From positions 62,001 to 126,000 of the forward strand of contig CAWIMQ010000002.1 in the NCBI GenBank assembly GCA_963837265.1: a stretch of DNA of 64,000 bases. Reading direction: 5' to 3'. The stretch comes from DATBLE01 sp963837265. GTDB taxonomy: Bacteria > Actinomycetota > Thermoleophilia > Gaiellales > Gaiellaceae. The position numbers and the translations under genes are program-made. This document shows positions 24,143 through 33,194 of this stretch, piece by piece. Position 1 is the first letter of the stretch. The number at the start of each line of letters is the position of its first letter. The notes below the pieces were generated by a model, which worked only from the letters and a program-made list of their open reading frames with translations, did not search any database and was not told the DNA's origin.

Positions 24143-25900
24143 ATGACGGAGCTGGCCGAGAGCCCGGCCCGCACTGCGCGGACGATCGGGTCGCTCTGGA
24201 GGCGCGCGGTCGCCCGCGGGTCCGCCCGTCCCGCCTACCTGGTCGAGCGCGACGGGCGCTGGGTCGAGATCTCCTGGGGCGAGGCGGCCGAGCGCGTGGA
24301 CGCGATCGCGAACGGCCTGCTCGCGCTCGGCGTCCGCAAGTCCGACGCATTCGCGATCCTCGGCAACACGAGCCTCGAGTGGTGCCTGTTCGACTTCGCG
24401 CTCGGTCTCGTCGGGGCGATCGGGGCGCCGGTGTACGCGAACAGCTCGGCGCACGACGTCACCTACGTGATCGACCACTCGGGCTCCGTCGGGGTGATCG
24501 TCGAGGACGAGGAGCAGCTCGCCAAGGTCGACGAGGTGCGGCCGGGGCTGCCGGGGCTCCGCCACGTCCTGACCTTCGCCGACCTCCCTGCGCTCGAGGC
24601 GCGGGGCCGCGACTTCGGCGCCGCCAACCCGACCGCGCTCGAGGAGGCGACGGCGGCGGTCGGCGACGATGACCTGTTCACCTACATCTACACGTCAGGG
24701 ACGACCGGGCCGCCCAAGGGGTGCATGATCCGCCACCGCAACTACTACGAGATGGCGGCGGTCGTCGAGAGGATGCCGGTGCGCTTCGTCGGCCCGGAGG
24801 ACACCCTGCTCCTCTACCTGCCGCTCGCGCACAACTACGGCCGCCTCCTTCACCTCCAGGCGGCCTACATCGGCTACACCCTCGCCCTCTGCCGGGACCC
24901 GCTCCGCGTCGCCGACGCGCTCGAGGCCGTGCGCCCGACCGTCTTCCCGAGCGTCCCGCGCGTATACGAGAAGATCCACACCGCCGTTCTCGCCAGGTTC
25001 GAGGAGACGGAGGGGCCGCGCCGTGCGCTCGCCCGCTGGGCGCTGCGCGTGGGCCGGGAGGCGAGCCGCCTGCGCCAGGCGGGGACACCCTTGCCGAGAT
25101 CGCTGGCGCTGCGGCACCGGATCGCCGACCGGCTGGTCTACTCGAAGGTGAAGGAGCGCCTCGGCGGCCGCCTGCGGATCGCGAACTCGGGCGGCGCGCC
25201 GCTCGCCCGCGAGATCGTGGAGTTCTTCCACGCCCTGGACATCCTGATCCTCGAGGGGTACGGCCTGACGGAGTGCACGACCGCGTGCACGGTGAACCGC
25301 CCCGACGCGTATCGCTTCGGAACCGTCGGCCGGCCCCTGCCCGGGTTCGAGGTCCGGCTGGCCGAGGACGGCGAGCTCGAGATTCGCAGCGAGACGGTGT
25401 TCGCCGGCTACCACAAGGACGAGGACGCGACCCGCGCCGTCCTCGACGAGGCCGGCTGGCTGCGGACCGGCGACATCGCCGAGATCGACGAGGACGGGTT
25501 CGTCACGATCACGGACCGGAAGAAGGACATCATCGTCACCGCAGGTGGCAAGAACGTGGCGCCGCAGAACCTCGAGAACGAGCTCAAGGCGTCGAGGTAC
25601 GTCTCGCAGGCGATGGCGGTGGGCGACCGGCGGCCGTTCGTGGTCGCGCTGATCACGCTCGACGAGGCGGCGCTCGCCGGGTGGCGAGACGGCGGCGGCA
25701 CCGACGTCCGCGCGCTCGTCCAGGGAATCGTCGACGAAGTGAACGCGCAACACTCACGTTTCGAGCAGATCAAGCGGTTCGAGATCCTGCCGCGCGACTT
25801 CTCGGCCGAGGAAGGCGAGATCACGCCGACGCTGAAGCTCAGGCGGAGGGTCGTCCAGGAGAACTTCGCGGCGGAGATCGAGCGGCTCTACGCGCAGTGA
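24143..25900 (+). CDS. long-chain acyl-CoA synthetase (AMP-forming)
   Basis: A 585-residue adenylate-forming enzyme that activates fatty acids to acyl-CoA through acyl-AMP. Motifs in order: YTSGTTGPPKGC (P-loop, about residue 190), PLAHNYGRLLH, SVPRVYEKIH, ANSGGAPLAREIVEFFHALD, EGYGLTECT, GWLRTGDIAEIDEDGF, ITDRKKDIIVTAGGKNVAPQ. The hinge and final Lys regions fit long-chain FACL/FadD15-like proteins. ATG 24143 was chosen because family members start near here. Confidence 0.92.
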   Translation: MTELAESPARTARTIGSLWRRAVARGSARPAYLVERDGRWVEISWGEAAERVDAIANGLLALGVRKSDAFAILGNTSLEWCLFDFALGLVGAIGAPVYANSSAHDVTYVIDHSGSVGVIVEDEEQLAKVDEVRPGLPGLRHVLTFADLPALEARGRDFGAANPTALEEATAAVGDDDLFTYIYTSGTTGPPKGCMIRHRNYYEMAAVVERMPVRFVGPEDTLLLYLPLAHNYGRLLHLQAAYIGYTLALCRDPLRVADALEAVRPTVFPSVPRVYEKIHTAVLARFEETEGPRRALARWALRVGREASRLRQAGTPLPRSLALRHRIADRLVYSKVKERLGGRLRIANSGGAPLAREIVEFFHALDILILEGYGLTECTTACTVNRPDAYRFGTVGRPLPGFEVRLAEDGELEIRSETVFAGYHKDEDATRAVLDEAGWLRTGDIAEIDEDGFVTITDRKKDIIVTAGGKNVAPQNLENELKASRYVSQAMAVGDRRPFVVALITLDEAALAGWRDGGGTDVRALVQGIVDEVNAQHSRFEQIKRFEILPRDFSAEEGEITPTLKLRRRVVQENFAAEIERLYAQ

Positions 25901-25921
25901 CCGGGCACGCCCGGCCCCGCA

Positions 25922-27097
25922 CTAGGTGATGCGGCGCGCGCCGACGAACGTGGCCGCGTACCAGGAGTCGTTGAGGCTGGAGATCTTCACCACGTCGCCG
26001 GTGTGCGGCGCGTGGACGAACTGGCCGCCGCCGATGTAGAGACCGACGTGGCCCAGCCCGTCGAAGAAGACCAGGTCTCCGGGCTCGAGCTGGTCGCGCG
26101 AGACGGGTACGCCGTAGTTGTACTGGTCGGCGGCATGGTGCGGCAGGGACACGCCGACCTGTGCGTAGACATACGACACGAGACCGGAGCAGTCGAAGCC
26201 TCCGGGCGAGGCGCCTCCCCAGACGTACGGCGTGCCGAGGTACTGCATGGCGATCCCGACGACGCCCGTGTACTGGGAGGGGGGCGCGACCGAGATTCCC
26301 TCCGGCGTGACGACGGACGCGCCCACGATGTCCTCTACCCGCGCCTGCGCCGCAGCAGCCCTCTGGGCGGCAAGCTCCGCCGCAAGCCGCTGCTGGGCCT
26401 CGATCCGCAGCCGCTCCTGACGTCGCGCCTCCTCCGCCTGCAGCCTGACGATCTCGTCCTTGATCGACGCCACCAGCCGCTGGCGCTCGGCGAGCTGGGA
26501 CTGGATCTGCCGCTTCGCGGCGGCGCGCTCGGCGACGATCTGCTTCTGGCGCACGTGGGCGCGCTTCAGCTCCGCGGCCCGGACGGTGACGTCGTGCTTG
26601 AAGCGCCGGATCTCCGCGACCACCTGCGTGTCCTGCGAGGCGACGCTGTTCACGGCCTCCACCCGGTCGAGGAAGTCGCCGATGCTCTGCGAGCCGAGCA
26701 GGACCGCGAGTGTCGAGTAGTCCTGCTCGCTCGTGTAGATCGCGCGCAGCCGATCGCCGATGCGCCGCTGCGCGATCGACAGGTTTTGCCTCGTGATCTG
26801 CAGGTGGCGCGTGTTCAACGCGGTCTGCCGCTCGATCAGCGCGAGCTCGTCGGTGGCGCCGTTGTACGCCTCGCTCGCCTTCTCCATCTGGACGTCGAGC
26901 GCGTGGATGTCGTTCAGCACGCGCTGCGCCTCCGCCCGCTTGGCCGCGATCTGAGGCGGCTCGCCGGCAGCCGGGCTCGCGAACACGACGGTTGCCGCGA
27001 GACTCAGAGCAACGAAGGTCGCCTGCCGTCTGCGGGCGCGCAAGACGTCACCCCGCACCACTCTCGACAGGCGCACCGGGAGGGGCCGGTACGTCAC
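25922..27097 (-). CDS. NlpC/P60 (C40) peptidoglycan hydrolase with coiled coil
   Basis: 391 residues. Signal segment (ATFVALSLAATVVFASPAAG), a long coiled coil (about residues 50-245, as in PcsB/RipA), then an NlpC/P60 domain. The catalytic Cys is in GGFDCSGLVSYVY, His in LGHVGLYIGGG and a polar third residue in FVHAPHTGD. It should cleave stem peptides during cell separation. It is divergent from a second coiled-coil wall protein. Confidence 0.92.
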   Translation of the reverse strand: MTYRPLPVRLSRVVRGDVLRARRRQATFVALSLAATVVFASPAAGEPPQIAAKRAEAQRVLNDIHALDVQMEKASEAYNGATDELALIERQTALNTRHLQITRQNLSIAQRRIGDRLRAIYTSEQDYSTLAVLLGSQSIGDFLDRVEAVNSVASQDTQVVAEIRRFKHDVTVRAAELKRAHVRQKQIVAERAAAKRQIQSQLAERQRLVASIKDEIVRLQAEEARRQERLRIEAQQRLAAELAAQRAAAAQARVEDIVGASVVTPEGISVAPPSQYTGVVGIAMQYLGTPYVWGGASPGGFDCSGLVSYVYAQVGVSLPHHAADQYNYGVPVSRDQLEPGDLVFFDGLGHVGLYIGGGQFVHAPHTGDVVKISSLNDSWYAATFVGARRIT

Positions 27098-27106
27098 GAG
27101 AGGAGC

Positions 27107-27135
27107 ACCCTACCAGGGAGCCCGGACACGGGCAA
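27107..27135 (-). promoter_or_regulatory. sigma-A-type promoter of the NlpC/P60 gene
   Basis: On the minus strand TTGCCC (27135-27130) and TAGGGT (27112-27107) are 17 bases apart. The -10 box ends 10 bases before GTG 27097, so the message is nearly leaderless. Confidence 0.5.
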
Positions 27136-27228
27136 CCGCAATCCTGTGGACTTCCTGCTGCAAAAGGCCTCCAAACTGGCCATTCCGGGCCGTTCCCCGG
27201 TTGTCTTCTGTGGTACGTTCGGACCGCC

Positions 27229-28365
27229 GTGCGGGCGCGAGGCGATCAGATTCCCGGTGTTCTCGCCGTGGTCGCGGGTTTCCTGCTCGTGCTCGCAGTG
27301 CCCGCGACCGGTCCGGCGCAGGGCCCGGGGGTGAGCACGCTGCAGGAGAAGCGCGCCGCGCTCGCCGCGCGGTCCCGTGCCGCGCTGGTCGAGCTGTACG
27401 CGCTCGAGAGCCGGCTCGCGCAGGCTCGCGCCGACCTTGCCCGGTTGGATGCCCAGGCAGCCCGGCTCGCGCGGGAGCAGGCCTCCGTCCGCCGGCGCCT
27501 CACCGCCGCGAGACGCACGACGACGATCGCGGAGGAACGGCTCGGCGAGCAGCTCCGCGTGCTCTACGAGCAGGGCCAGCCGGATCCGATTGCGGTCATC
27601 CTCGGCGCGAAGTCCCTCCAGTCGGCAATCGACGGGCTCGAGGCGTTCAGGCAGGTCACCAGGGCGACGAGGTCGGTGATCGCCCAGGCCCGCTCCGCCC
27701 GCGGGACGCTCGTCCGGGCCCGAGCCGCGCTCGCGGTCCAGCTCGATCGCACCGATTCGACCCGAGCGCGCCTCGCCGAGACCGCAACCGGTCTCGAGCA
27801 GGCGAGGGACGAGCGCACCGGATACCTCGCCGCCCTCCGGCAGGAGGAGGAGCTGACCGCAGCCCAGATCACGCGGCTCGAGCAGCAGGCCGAGGCGGCC
27901 CGGCAGAAGGCCCGTTCGGTGAATCGCCGAGCGGCCACGCAAGCGGCGGAACAGCCCTCCACCGCCACCCTGCCGGCGCAGGCGGGGACGCCCCGGGCCG
28001 CGGCCACCGAGCCCACGCCTCCGTCGGAGCCGCCTCCCGCGCCCGTCGACTCGGTCTCCTCGGCGACAGCCGCGCCCCCGGTCGCCGCTCCGCCCCCGCC
28101 GCGCCCCGGCGGCACAATGGTCGTGCACGCGACCGGCTACTGCCTGCGGGGCGCCACCACGACGGGGCTTCCGGTCGGCCCTGGCATCGTCGCCACCGAC
28201 CCGGCGGTGATCCCCCTCGGGACCCGCATGGTGATACCCGGCTACGGCGAAGGGGTGGCCGCGGACACCGGCGGCAGGATCAGAGGTCAGGTCATCGACG
28301 TCTGGATCACGGACTGCGCGAAGGCGGCCTCCTTCACGCGGACGGTCACGATCACGTTCCGGTAG
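27229..28365 (+). CDS. coiled-coil cell-wall protein with 3D domain
   Basis: 378 residues. N-terminal signal segment (VLAVVAGFLLVLAVPATG), a coiled coil to about residue 235, a Pro/Ala linker, and a C-terminal 3D (double-psi barrel) domain with HATGYC, ATDPAVIPLGTRM and the three Asp (VAADTGG, IDVWI, TDC). 3D domains occur in MltA- and Rpf-type wall lytic enzymes. The layout parallels the divergent NlpC/P60 protein, so they may act together at division. GTG 27229 was chosen to place the signal segment at the start. Confidence 0.88.
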   Translation: MRARGDQIPGVLAVVAGFLLVLAVPATGPAQGPGVSTLQEKRAALAARSRAALVELYALESRLAQARADLARLDAQAARLAREQASVRRRLTAARRTTTIAEERLGEQLRVLYEQGQPDPIAVILGAKSLQSAIDGLEAFRQVTRATRSVIAQARSARGTLVRARAALAVQLDRTDSTRARLAETATGLEQARDERTGYLAALRQEEELTAAQITRLEQQAEAARQKARSVNRRAATQAAEQPSTATLPAQAGTPRAAATEPTPPSEPPPAPVDSVSSATAAPPVAAPPPPRPGGTMVVHATGYCLRGATTTGLPVGPGIVATDPAVIPLGTRMVIPGYGEGVAADTGGRIRGQVIDVWITDCAKAASFTRTVTITFR

Positions 28366-28480
28366 CCCGGCCGCGGAGCCGGGACGACGCTCGGACAGAC
28401 TCCCGCCGGTCGGCTGCGGCGACGTGGCGAAGGCTCGGCGCGTCTACTATTCGGGCCGTGCGGCGCGGGAGGCGGGTGAG

Positions 28481-29164
28481 ATGAGCGACGCTTCGGTCCG
28501 GACAGCCGGTTCCCCGGACGACCTGCGGGTCCTGCTGGCAGACGACCACGACCTGTTCCGGACGGGGCTGCGCAACCTGCTCGAGGAACACGGGGGCGTC
28601 CAGGTCCTCGGCGAGGCCGCCAACGGCGCCGAGGCGGTGCGGCTCGTTCGGGAGCTGGCCCCGGACGTCGTGGTGATGGACCTGAACATGCCGTCGATGG
28701 GCGGCGTCGAGGCGACGCGGCATATCGCCGCGCTGTCCCCCCTGACCCGGGTGATCGTGCTGACGATCTCCGACCAGGACGCCGACGTGATGGACGCGAT
28801 CGTGGCCGGCGCCTGCGGGTACCTGCTCAAGGACGCGTCCGTCGCGGACGTCGTCAACGGAATCCGCTCGGCCTGCCTGGGAGGGTCTCTGATCTCGCCC
28901 ACGATCGCCGCGAAGGTGCTGCAGCGGGTTCGCGCGACTACCCCCAACGCCGAGATGGCGCAGACGATCCAGGCCGAGCTCTCCGACCGCGAGCTCGAGG
29001 TCCTGAAGCTGATCGCGAACGGAAAGGACAACGCGCAGATCGCCGCGGAGCTGGTGATCAGCCCGAAGACGGTGAAGAACCACATCTCGAACATCCTGAT
29101 GAAGCTCCAGATGTCCAACCGGATCCAGGCTGCGGTCTACGCGGTCCGAAGCGGCCTCGCCTAG
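28481..29164 (+). CDS. NarL/FixJ-type response regulator
   Basis: 227 residues. Receiver domain with acidic pair ADDHDL, phospho-Asp in VVMDLNMPSMGG, Thr in VLTIS and Lys in LLKDAS. C-terminal LuxR-type HTH: LSDRELEVLKLIANGKDNAQ, then SPKTVKNHISNIL. ATG 28481 has GGCGGGTGAG before it; a longer frame to 28424 is less likely. No histidine kinase is adjacent. A palindrome pair follows the stop and may terminate it. Confidence 0.9.
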   Translation: MSDASVRTAGSPDDLRVLLADDHDLFRTGLRNLLEEHGGVQVLGEAANGAEAVRLVRELAPDVVVMDLNMPSMGGVEATRHIAALSPLTRVIVLTISDQDADVMDAIVAGACGYLLKDASVADVVNGIRSACLGGSLISPTIAAKVLQRVRATTPNAEMAQTIQAELSDRELEVLKLIANGKDNAQIAAELVISPKTVKNHISNILMKLQMSNRIQAAVYAVRSGLA

Positions 29165-29166
29165 GA

Positions 29167-29244
29167 CGTGGGGGAACCCCTGGTTCCCCCACGAGCCCCC
29201 TCCCCGCCCGCTCCGACGCCGGGGAACCCCTGGTTCCCCCACGG
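29167..29244. repeat. two GGGGGAACC/GGTTCCCCC palindromes
   Basis: CGTGGGGGAACC/GGTTCCCCCACG at 29167-29193 (12-bp stem, 3-base loop) and CCGGGGAACC/GGTTCCCCCACGG at 29219-29244. They lie in tandem between the response regulator stop and the convergent gene. Seen on the minus strand, GGAGGGGGC precedes the first copy, as at other sites of this family. Confidence 0.65.
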
Positions 29245-29276
29245 GCCCCTCGCGGCGACGAGGGCCTGCCGAGCTC

Positions 29277-29591
29277 TCAGCGCAGGCGGCGGGCGATCTC
29301 GGCGAGCCTGACGAGCGCGGCGCGGAGCTCCGCGAGCTCGGTCTCGGCCCGCGCGATCCCGCGGGCGAAATCGGCCACCTCCGCGACCCGCGAGGCCGTC
29401 GGGCCCTCGGCCAGGGCAGCCGCTTGCTCCTGGAGCAGCCGCTGGAAGCCGAGCCGCTCCGACTCGAGCTGAAGCGCGCACGCGTAGCCGTCGGTGAGCG
29501 TGCGCTCCACCACCTCGAGCCTCGGCGCGGACCTGACGGTCAGGCTGAGCACCTCCTCGAGCACTGCAGAGCGATCCGGCAGATCGATCAT
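29277..29591 (-). CDS. hypothetical helical protein
   Basis: 104 residues from ATG 29591, unrecognised. Mostly helical and charged (RSAVLEEVLSLTVRSAP, ETELAELRAALVRLAEIARR), with no membrane segment. The shape recalls the small FlgN-like or coiled-coil accessory proteins, but that is not supported by any motif. GATAAT lies 12 bases upstream on the minus strand. The gap 29592-29714 holds nested GC-rich hairpins and no gene. Confidence 0.5.
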   Translation of the reverse strand: MIDLPDRSAVLEEVLSLTVRSAPRLEVVERTLTDGYACALQLESERLGFQRLLQEQAAALAEGPTASRVAEVADFARGIARAETELAELRAALVRLAEIARRLR

Positions 29592-29714
29592 CGTGATCCG
29601 ATTATCCCGGGCGCCTGGGCCCAAGCCCATGGGCCGGGCGTCCTATCTTTTCCGCCGTCGAGGCCCAGCCGGGGGGCGGCCCCGTAGCCACGGAGGCGGG
29701 CCGGGGGAGGTGTG

Positions 29715-31718
29715 CTAGCGCAGCAGGGCTAGCAGATCGGCTTCGGTCAGCACCGGGACCCCTTCGCGCCGGGCCCTGGTCAGCTTGGAGGCGCCGGGCT
29801 CCTCACCGGCGACGAGGCCGGTGGTCTTCTTCGACACGGAGCCCGTCACCTTCGCGCCGCGAGCCTCGAGCGCCGCGGTCGCCTCGTCGCGCGACATCGA
29901 CTCCAGCGTTCCCGTGATCACGTAGGTGCTCCCGGTCAGGGGCCCCTCGACCGGGCGCTCCTCTTCCCCGGCCTCGAACCGGAGACCGAGGTTCCTGAGC
30001 TCCCGGACGAGCGCGCGGTTCTGCTCGTCGGCGAACCACTCGACGACGAGCTCGGCGCGATCCGGACCGAAGCCCTCGACCTGCTCGAGCTCCTCCTGCG
30101 TGGCCGAGAGCAGCCGGTCGACGTCGCCGACGTGCCGAGCGAGGTTCTGCGCGAGCACCCACCCGACCTTGGGGATGTTCAGCCCGAGCAGGACTCGCGA
30201 GAAGGGCACCTGTTTCGATGCCTGGATCGCGTCGATCGCGGCCGTCGCCGAGATCTCGGCGAATCCGTCCAGCTCCAGCAGCTGCTCCTTGGTCAACCGG
30301 TACAGGTCCGGCAGCGAGCGGACGAGCCCGCGGTCCCAGAGCAGGCGGATCGTCTGCTCGCCGACGCCCTCGATGTCGGACGGGCCCTGTACCCAGCCGA
30401 TCAGTGTCTCCAGGCCCCGCGAAGGGCAGGCACGGTTCGGGCATCGGTGCATCACTTCGCCCTCCGGCTTCACCACCCGGGTACCGCAGAGCGGGCAGGT
30501 CTTCGGCATCCGGAACTCCTTCGTCCCCGGTCGATGGGCGCCGGCCGGGCCGACGATCTGCGGGATCACGTCGCCTGCCCGCTGGACGATCACCAGATCG
30601 CCTTCCCGGATCTGCTTGCGGTTGATGTCCTCCTCGTTGTGCAGCGTGGCGCGCGAGACGGTGACACCCCCGACCGCGACCGGCTCGAGGACGGCCCACG
30701 GGTTGAGCGCGCCCGTGCGGCCGACGCGGATCCGGATCTCGCGCAGCGTCGTCTGCGCGGTCATCGGCGCCCACTTGAACGCGCGCGCCCAGCGTGGCCG
30801 CGAGTGCAGCGCGCCGAGCCTCCGCTGCTGGTCGATCGAGTCGACCTTGATCACGATCCCGTCGATCTCGTAGTCGAGCTCCTCGCGGCGCCGTTCCCAG
30901 GCACGGCAGGCAGCGGCGACCGCCTCGACCGACTCCATCCGCTCCGCGTACGGGTTCGTCCGGAACCCGCGCCCCCGGAGCCACTCGAGCACCTCGGACT
31001 GCCCGTCGAATGCGAGGCCCTCCACGTGTCCGGTGCCGTAGACCCAGATCGACAGCGGTCGCCCGGCGGTGATCGCGGGATTCTTCTGCCGCAGCGACCC
31101 GGCGGCGGCATTGCGCGGGTTCGGCGCCAGCTTCTGGCTCGTCCCGGCAAGGCGCTCGTTCAGCTCCCGGAACCCGGACAGCGGAAGGTAGACCTCGCCG
31201 CGCACCTCGACGACCGCCGGCGCCCCGCCGCCGAGCATGCGCAGTGGAATCGCCTTGATCGTCCGCAGGTTCGGGGTCACGTCCTCGCCCTGGACTCCGT
31301 CGCCGCGGGTGGCGCCGCGGACGAAGACGCCGTCCTCGTAGGTCAGGTTGACGGCGAGGCCGTCGATCTTCGGCTCGATCACGAACGCCACGGGCTCATC
31401 CGTTCCGAGCCGCTTGCGGATGTCGTCGGCCCACTTGAAGAGCCCCTCGTCGGTCGTCACCTTCTCCAGCGACCCCATCTGCTCGAGGTGCCGCACCTTC
31501 TGGAAGCGCTCGGACGGGGGAGCCCCCACCCGCTGGGTCGGCGACTCCCTGACCACGAGCTCGGGATGCGCCTCCTCGAGCGCGACCAGCTCGTCGTAGA
31601 GGCGGTCGTACTCCGCGTCGGGGACCGAGGGAGCGTCGAGGACGTGGTACTCGTACAGATAGCGGTCGAGCAGCTCGCGGAGCTCGGCGGCCCGCTTCGC
31701 CCGGCTAGAGGACGGCAT
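29715..31718 (-). CDS. ligA: NAD-dependent DNA ligase LigA
   Basis: 667 residues, the normal length. It seals nicks in replication and repair using NAD. Domains in order: Ia, adenylation domain with catalytic Lys in EPKIDGLAVNL (about residue 112), OB fold, four-Cys zinc finger (CPLCGTRV..CPNRACPS, about residue 405), helix-hairpin-helix repeats (GFAEIS, NIPKVG, GFGPDRAE) and a C-terminal BRCT (GSTYVITGTLESMSRDEA). ATG 31718 overlaps the end of the upstream HAD gene by 14 bases. Confidence 0.97.
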   Translation of the reverse strand: MPSSSRAKRAAELRELLDRYLYEYHVLDAPSVPDAEYDRLYDELVALEEAHPELVVRESPTQRVGAPPSERFQKVRHLEQMGSLEKVTTDEGLFKWADDIRKRLGTDEPVAFVIEPKIDGLAVNLTYEDGVFVRGATRGDGVQGEDVTPNLRTIKAIPLRMLGGGAPAVVEVRGEVYLPLSGFRELNERLAGTSQKLAPNPRNAAAGSLRQKNPAITAGRPLSIWVYGTGHVEGLAFDGQSEVLEWLRGRGFRTNPYAERMESVEAVAAACRAWERRREELDYEIDGIVIKVDSIDQQRRLGALHSRPRWARAFKWAPMTAQTTLREIRIRVGRTGALNPWAVLEPVAVGGVTVSRATLHNEEDINRKQIREGDLVIVQRAGDVIPQIVGPAGAHRPGTKEFRMPKTCPLCGTRVVKPEGEVMHRCPNRACPSRGLETLIGWVQGPSDIEGVGEQTIRLLWDRGLVRSLPDLYRLTKEQLLELDGFAEISATAAIDAIQASKQVPFSRVLLGLNIPKVGWVLAQNLARHVGDVDRLLSATQEELEQVEGFGPDRAELVVEWFADEQNRALVRELRNLGLRFEAGEEERPVEGPLTGSTYVITGTLESMSRDEATAALEARGAKVTGSVSKKTTGLVAGEEPGASKLTRARREGVPVLTEADLLALLR

Positions 31719-32340
31719 AGAGCTCGTCGGCCGTGTCGACGACCGCGTCGGGCCGCTCCGCCTCCATCCGCTCGCGCGCGTGGATCCCGCCCCAGGTGAC
31801 CCCGATCGCATGGACGCCGGCGGCCTTCGCCGCGGCGATGTCGAAGGGCGCGTCGCCGACGTACGCGGTCTCGTCCGCGGTGGCGCCCAGCCGCTCGAGC
31901 GCGACGAGGATCTGGTCCGGGTGAGGCTTTCCGCGCGCCGCCCCGTCGGAACCGACGACGACATCCATCATCTCGCCGAATCCGAGCGCGTCGAAGGCGA
32001 GCTGGACGATGTCGCCGCGCTTGGCGCTGACGATCCCGAGCCGCCGGTGCTCGCCGTCCAGCCGCTCGATCAGGTCGAGCATCCCCGGGAACGCCTCCAG
32101 CTCGGAGTGGAGCGGCACGTAGACGTCCCGGTAGGCCTGCACGAGCTCCTCCGCCCGGTCAGAGTCGAAATCCGCCATCTGCTCCAGCAGGTGGCCGCTC
32201 CCGACGCGGGCCATGAGCAGATCGTCGGGGATCTCGCGGCCGAGAACGGTCTGCGTCGCGTGCCGGAAGGACGCGAGGATCATCCAGCCGGAATCGACGA
32301 TCGTGCCGTCGAGGTCGAAGAGGACGACGGGAAAGCGCAT
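31705..32340 (-). CDS. HAD family hydrolase (phosphoglycolate phosphatase-like)
   Basis: 211 residues with HAD motifs FDLDGTIVDSG, GIVSAK, GKPHPDQIL and VGDAPFDIAAAKAAG; cap domain between motifs I and II. The sequence is close to the Gph/PpaX group, which clears phosphoglycolate or pyrophosphate. The exact substrate is uncertain. It overlaps ligA and is divergent from the DUF6636-like gene. Confidence 0.9.
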   Translation of the reverse strand: MRFPVVLFDLDGTIVDSGWMILASFRHATQTVLGREIPDDLLMARVGSGHLLEQMADFDSDRAEELVQAYRDVYVPLHSELEAFPGMLDLIERLDGEHRRLGIVSAKRGDIVQLAFDALGFGEMMDVVVGSDGAARGKPHPDQILVALERLGATADETAYVGDAPFDIAAAKAAGVHAIGVTWGGIHARERMEAERPDAVVDTADELYAVL

Positions 32341-32378
32341 TTACGTGATGCTAACGAGGAGGCCGTAACATCCGGACC

Positions 32379-33194
32379 GTGCTTCGTGCCTCGATGCTCG
32401 CGTGCGCGACGGGACTGCTCGTGGGGGTCTCCGCCGCCTCGGGCGCGAGCGGCGCGACGACGTTCCGGATGCCCTCCGGGAACATCTTCTGCGCGTACGA
32501 GCACTACAGCTTCGCGCCGGTCGACCTGCGCTGCGAGATCCGCAGCAAGGTTCGGCCGCTGCCACCACGGCCGGCGTCGTGCCGCGACGCCGCCTGGGGC
32601 GAGGGGTACTCGATGCGGCAGCGGGGGCCCGCTCACGTTCTGTGCATCACCGACACGATCTACGACCGGGCGGCGAAGGTGCTCTCCTACGGTACGACAC
32701 GGCAGTTCGGCGTCTTCCGCTGCTCGTCGAGCGCCTCGGGCCTGCGCTGCGTGAACTCGACCGGCAACGGGTTCTTCCTCAGCAGGCAACACTCGTACAC
32801 GTACAAGGAGCGGCCGGCGAGGAACGGCGCGTTCAAGTCGCCGTCCGGAAACATCGTCTGCGGCTACGGGATCGCACCCGACGGCTCGGTGTCGATGGAG
32901 TGCGGAATCAAGAGCGGCCTGAAGCCGCCGCCGAAGCCGATCCACTGCGACGCCGGCGACCCGAACCACAAGCGCGTCGGCCTGACGGATACAGGCCGCG
33001 CGAGGCCGGTTCTCTGCGCCGGTGACCCGGGGCCGCTGCTCCCCCAGATCGAGGCGAAGGCGGCTGTGCTCAGGTACGGCTCGAGCATCAAGATCGGCGG
33101 CATCACCTGCAAGTCCGCGACGACCGGGCTCACCTGCCAGAACCGCGCCGGCCACGGCTTCTCCCTGAGCCGCCAGAGTTGGCGCGTGTTCTAG
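32379..33194 (+). CDS. secreted protein with duplicated DUF6636-like domain
   Basis: 271 residues. Signal peptide (LACATGLLVGVSAASGAS), then two similar domains of about 110 residues: the first has FRMPSGNIFCAYE, LSYG, GLRCVNSTGNGFFLSRQ; the second has FKSPSGNIVCGYG, LRYG, GLTCQNRAGHGFSLSRQ. Several paired Cys suggest disulfides. These features match DUF6636-type secreted proteins of actinobacteria, of unknown role. GTG 32379 follows TAACAT by 7 bases (leaderless). The stop overlaps truA's by four bases. Confidence 0.75.
   Translation: MLRASMLACATGLLVGVSAASGASGATTFRMPSGNIFCAYEHYSFAPVDLRCEIRSKVRPLPPRPASCRDAAWGEGYSMRQRGPAHVLCITDTIYDRAAKVLSYGTTRQFGVFRCSSSASGLRCVNSTGNGFFLSRQHSYTYKERPARNGAFKSPSGNIVCGYGIAPDGSVSMECGIKSGLKPPPKPIHCDAGDPNHKRVGLTDTGRARPVLCAGDPGPLLPQIEAKAAVLRYGSSIKIGGITCKSATTGLTCQNRAGHGFSLSRQSWRVF

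Noticed and set aside
29592..29714. Riboswitch-like nested hairpins upstream of the gene at 29591
   Set aside because: GC-rich stems are present, but they do not fit any riboswitch consensus I know (c-di-GMP-I was considered) and the downstream gene is unknown.
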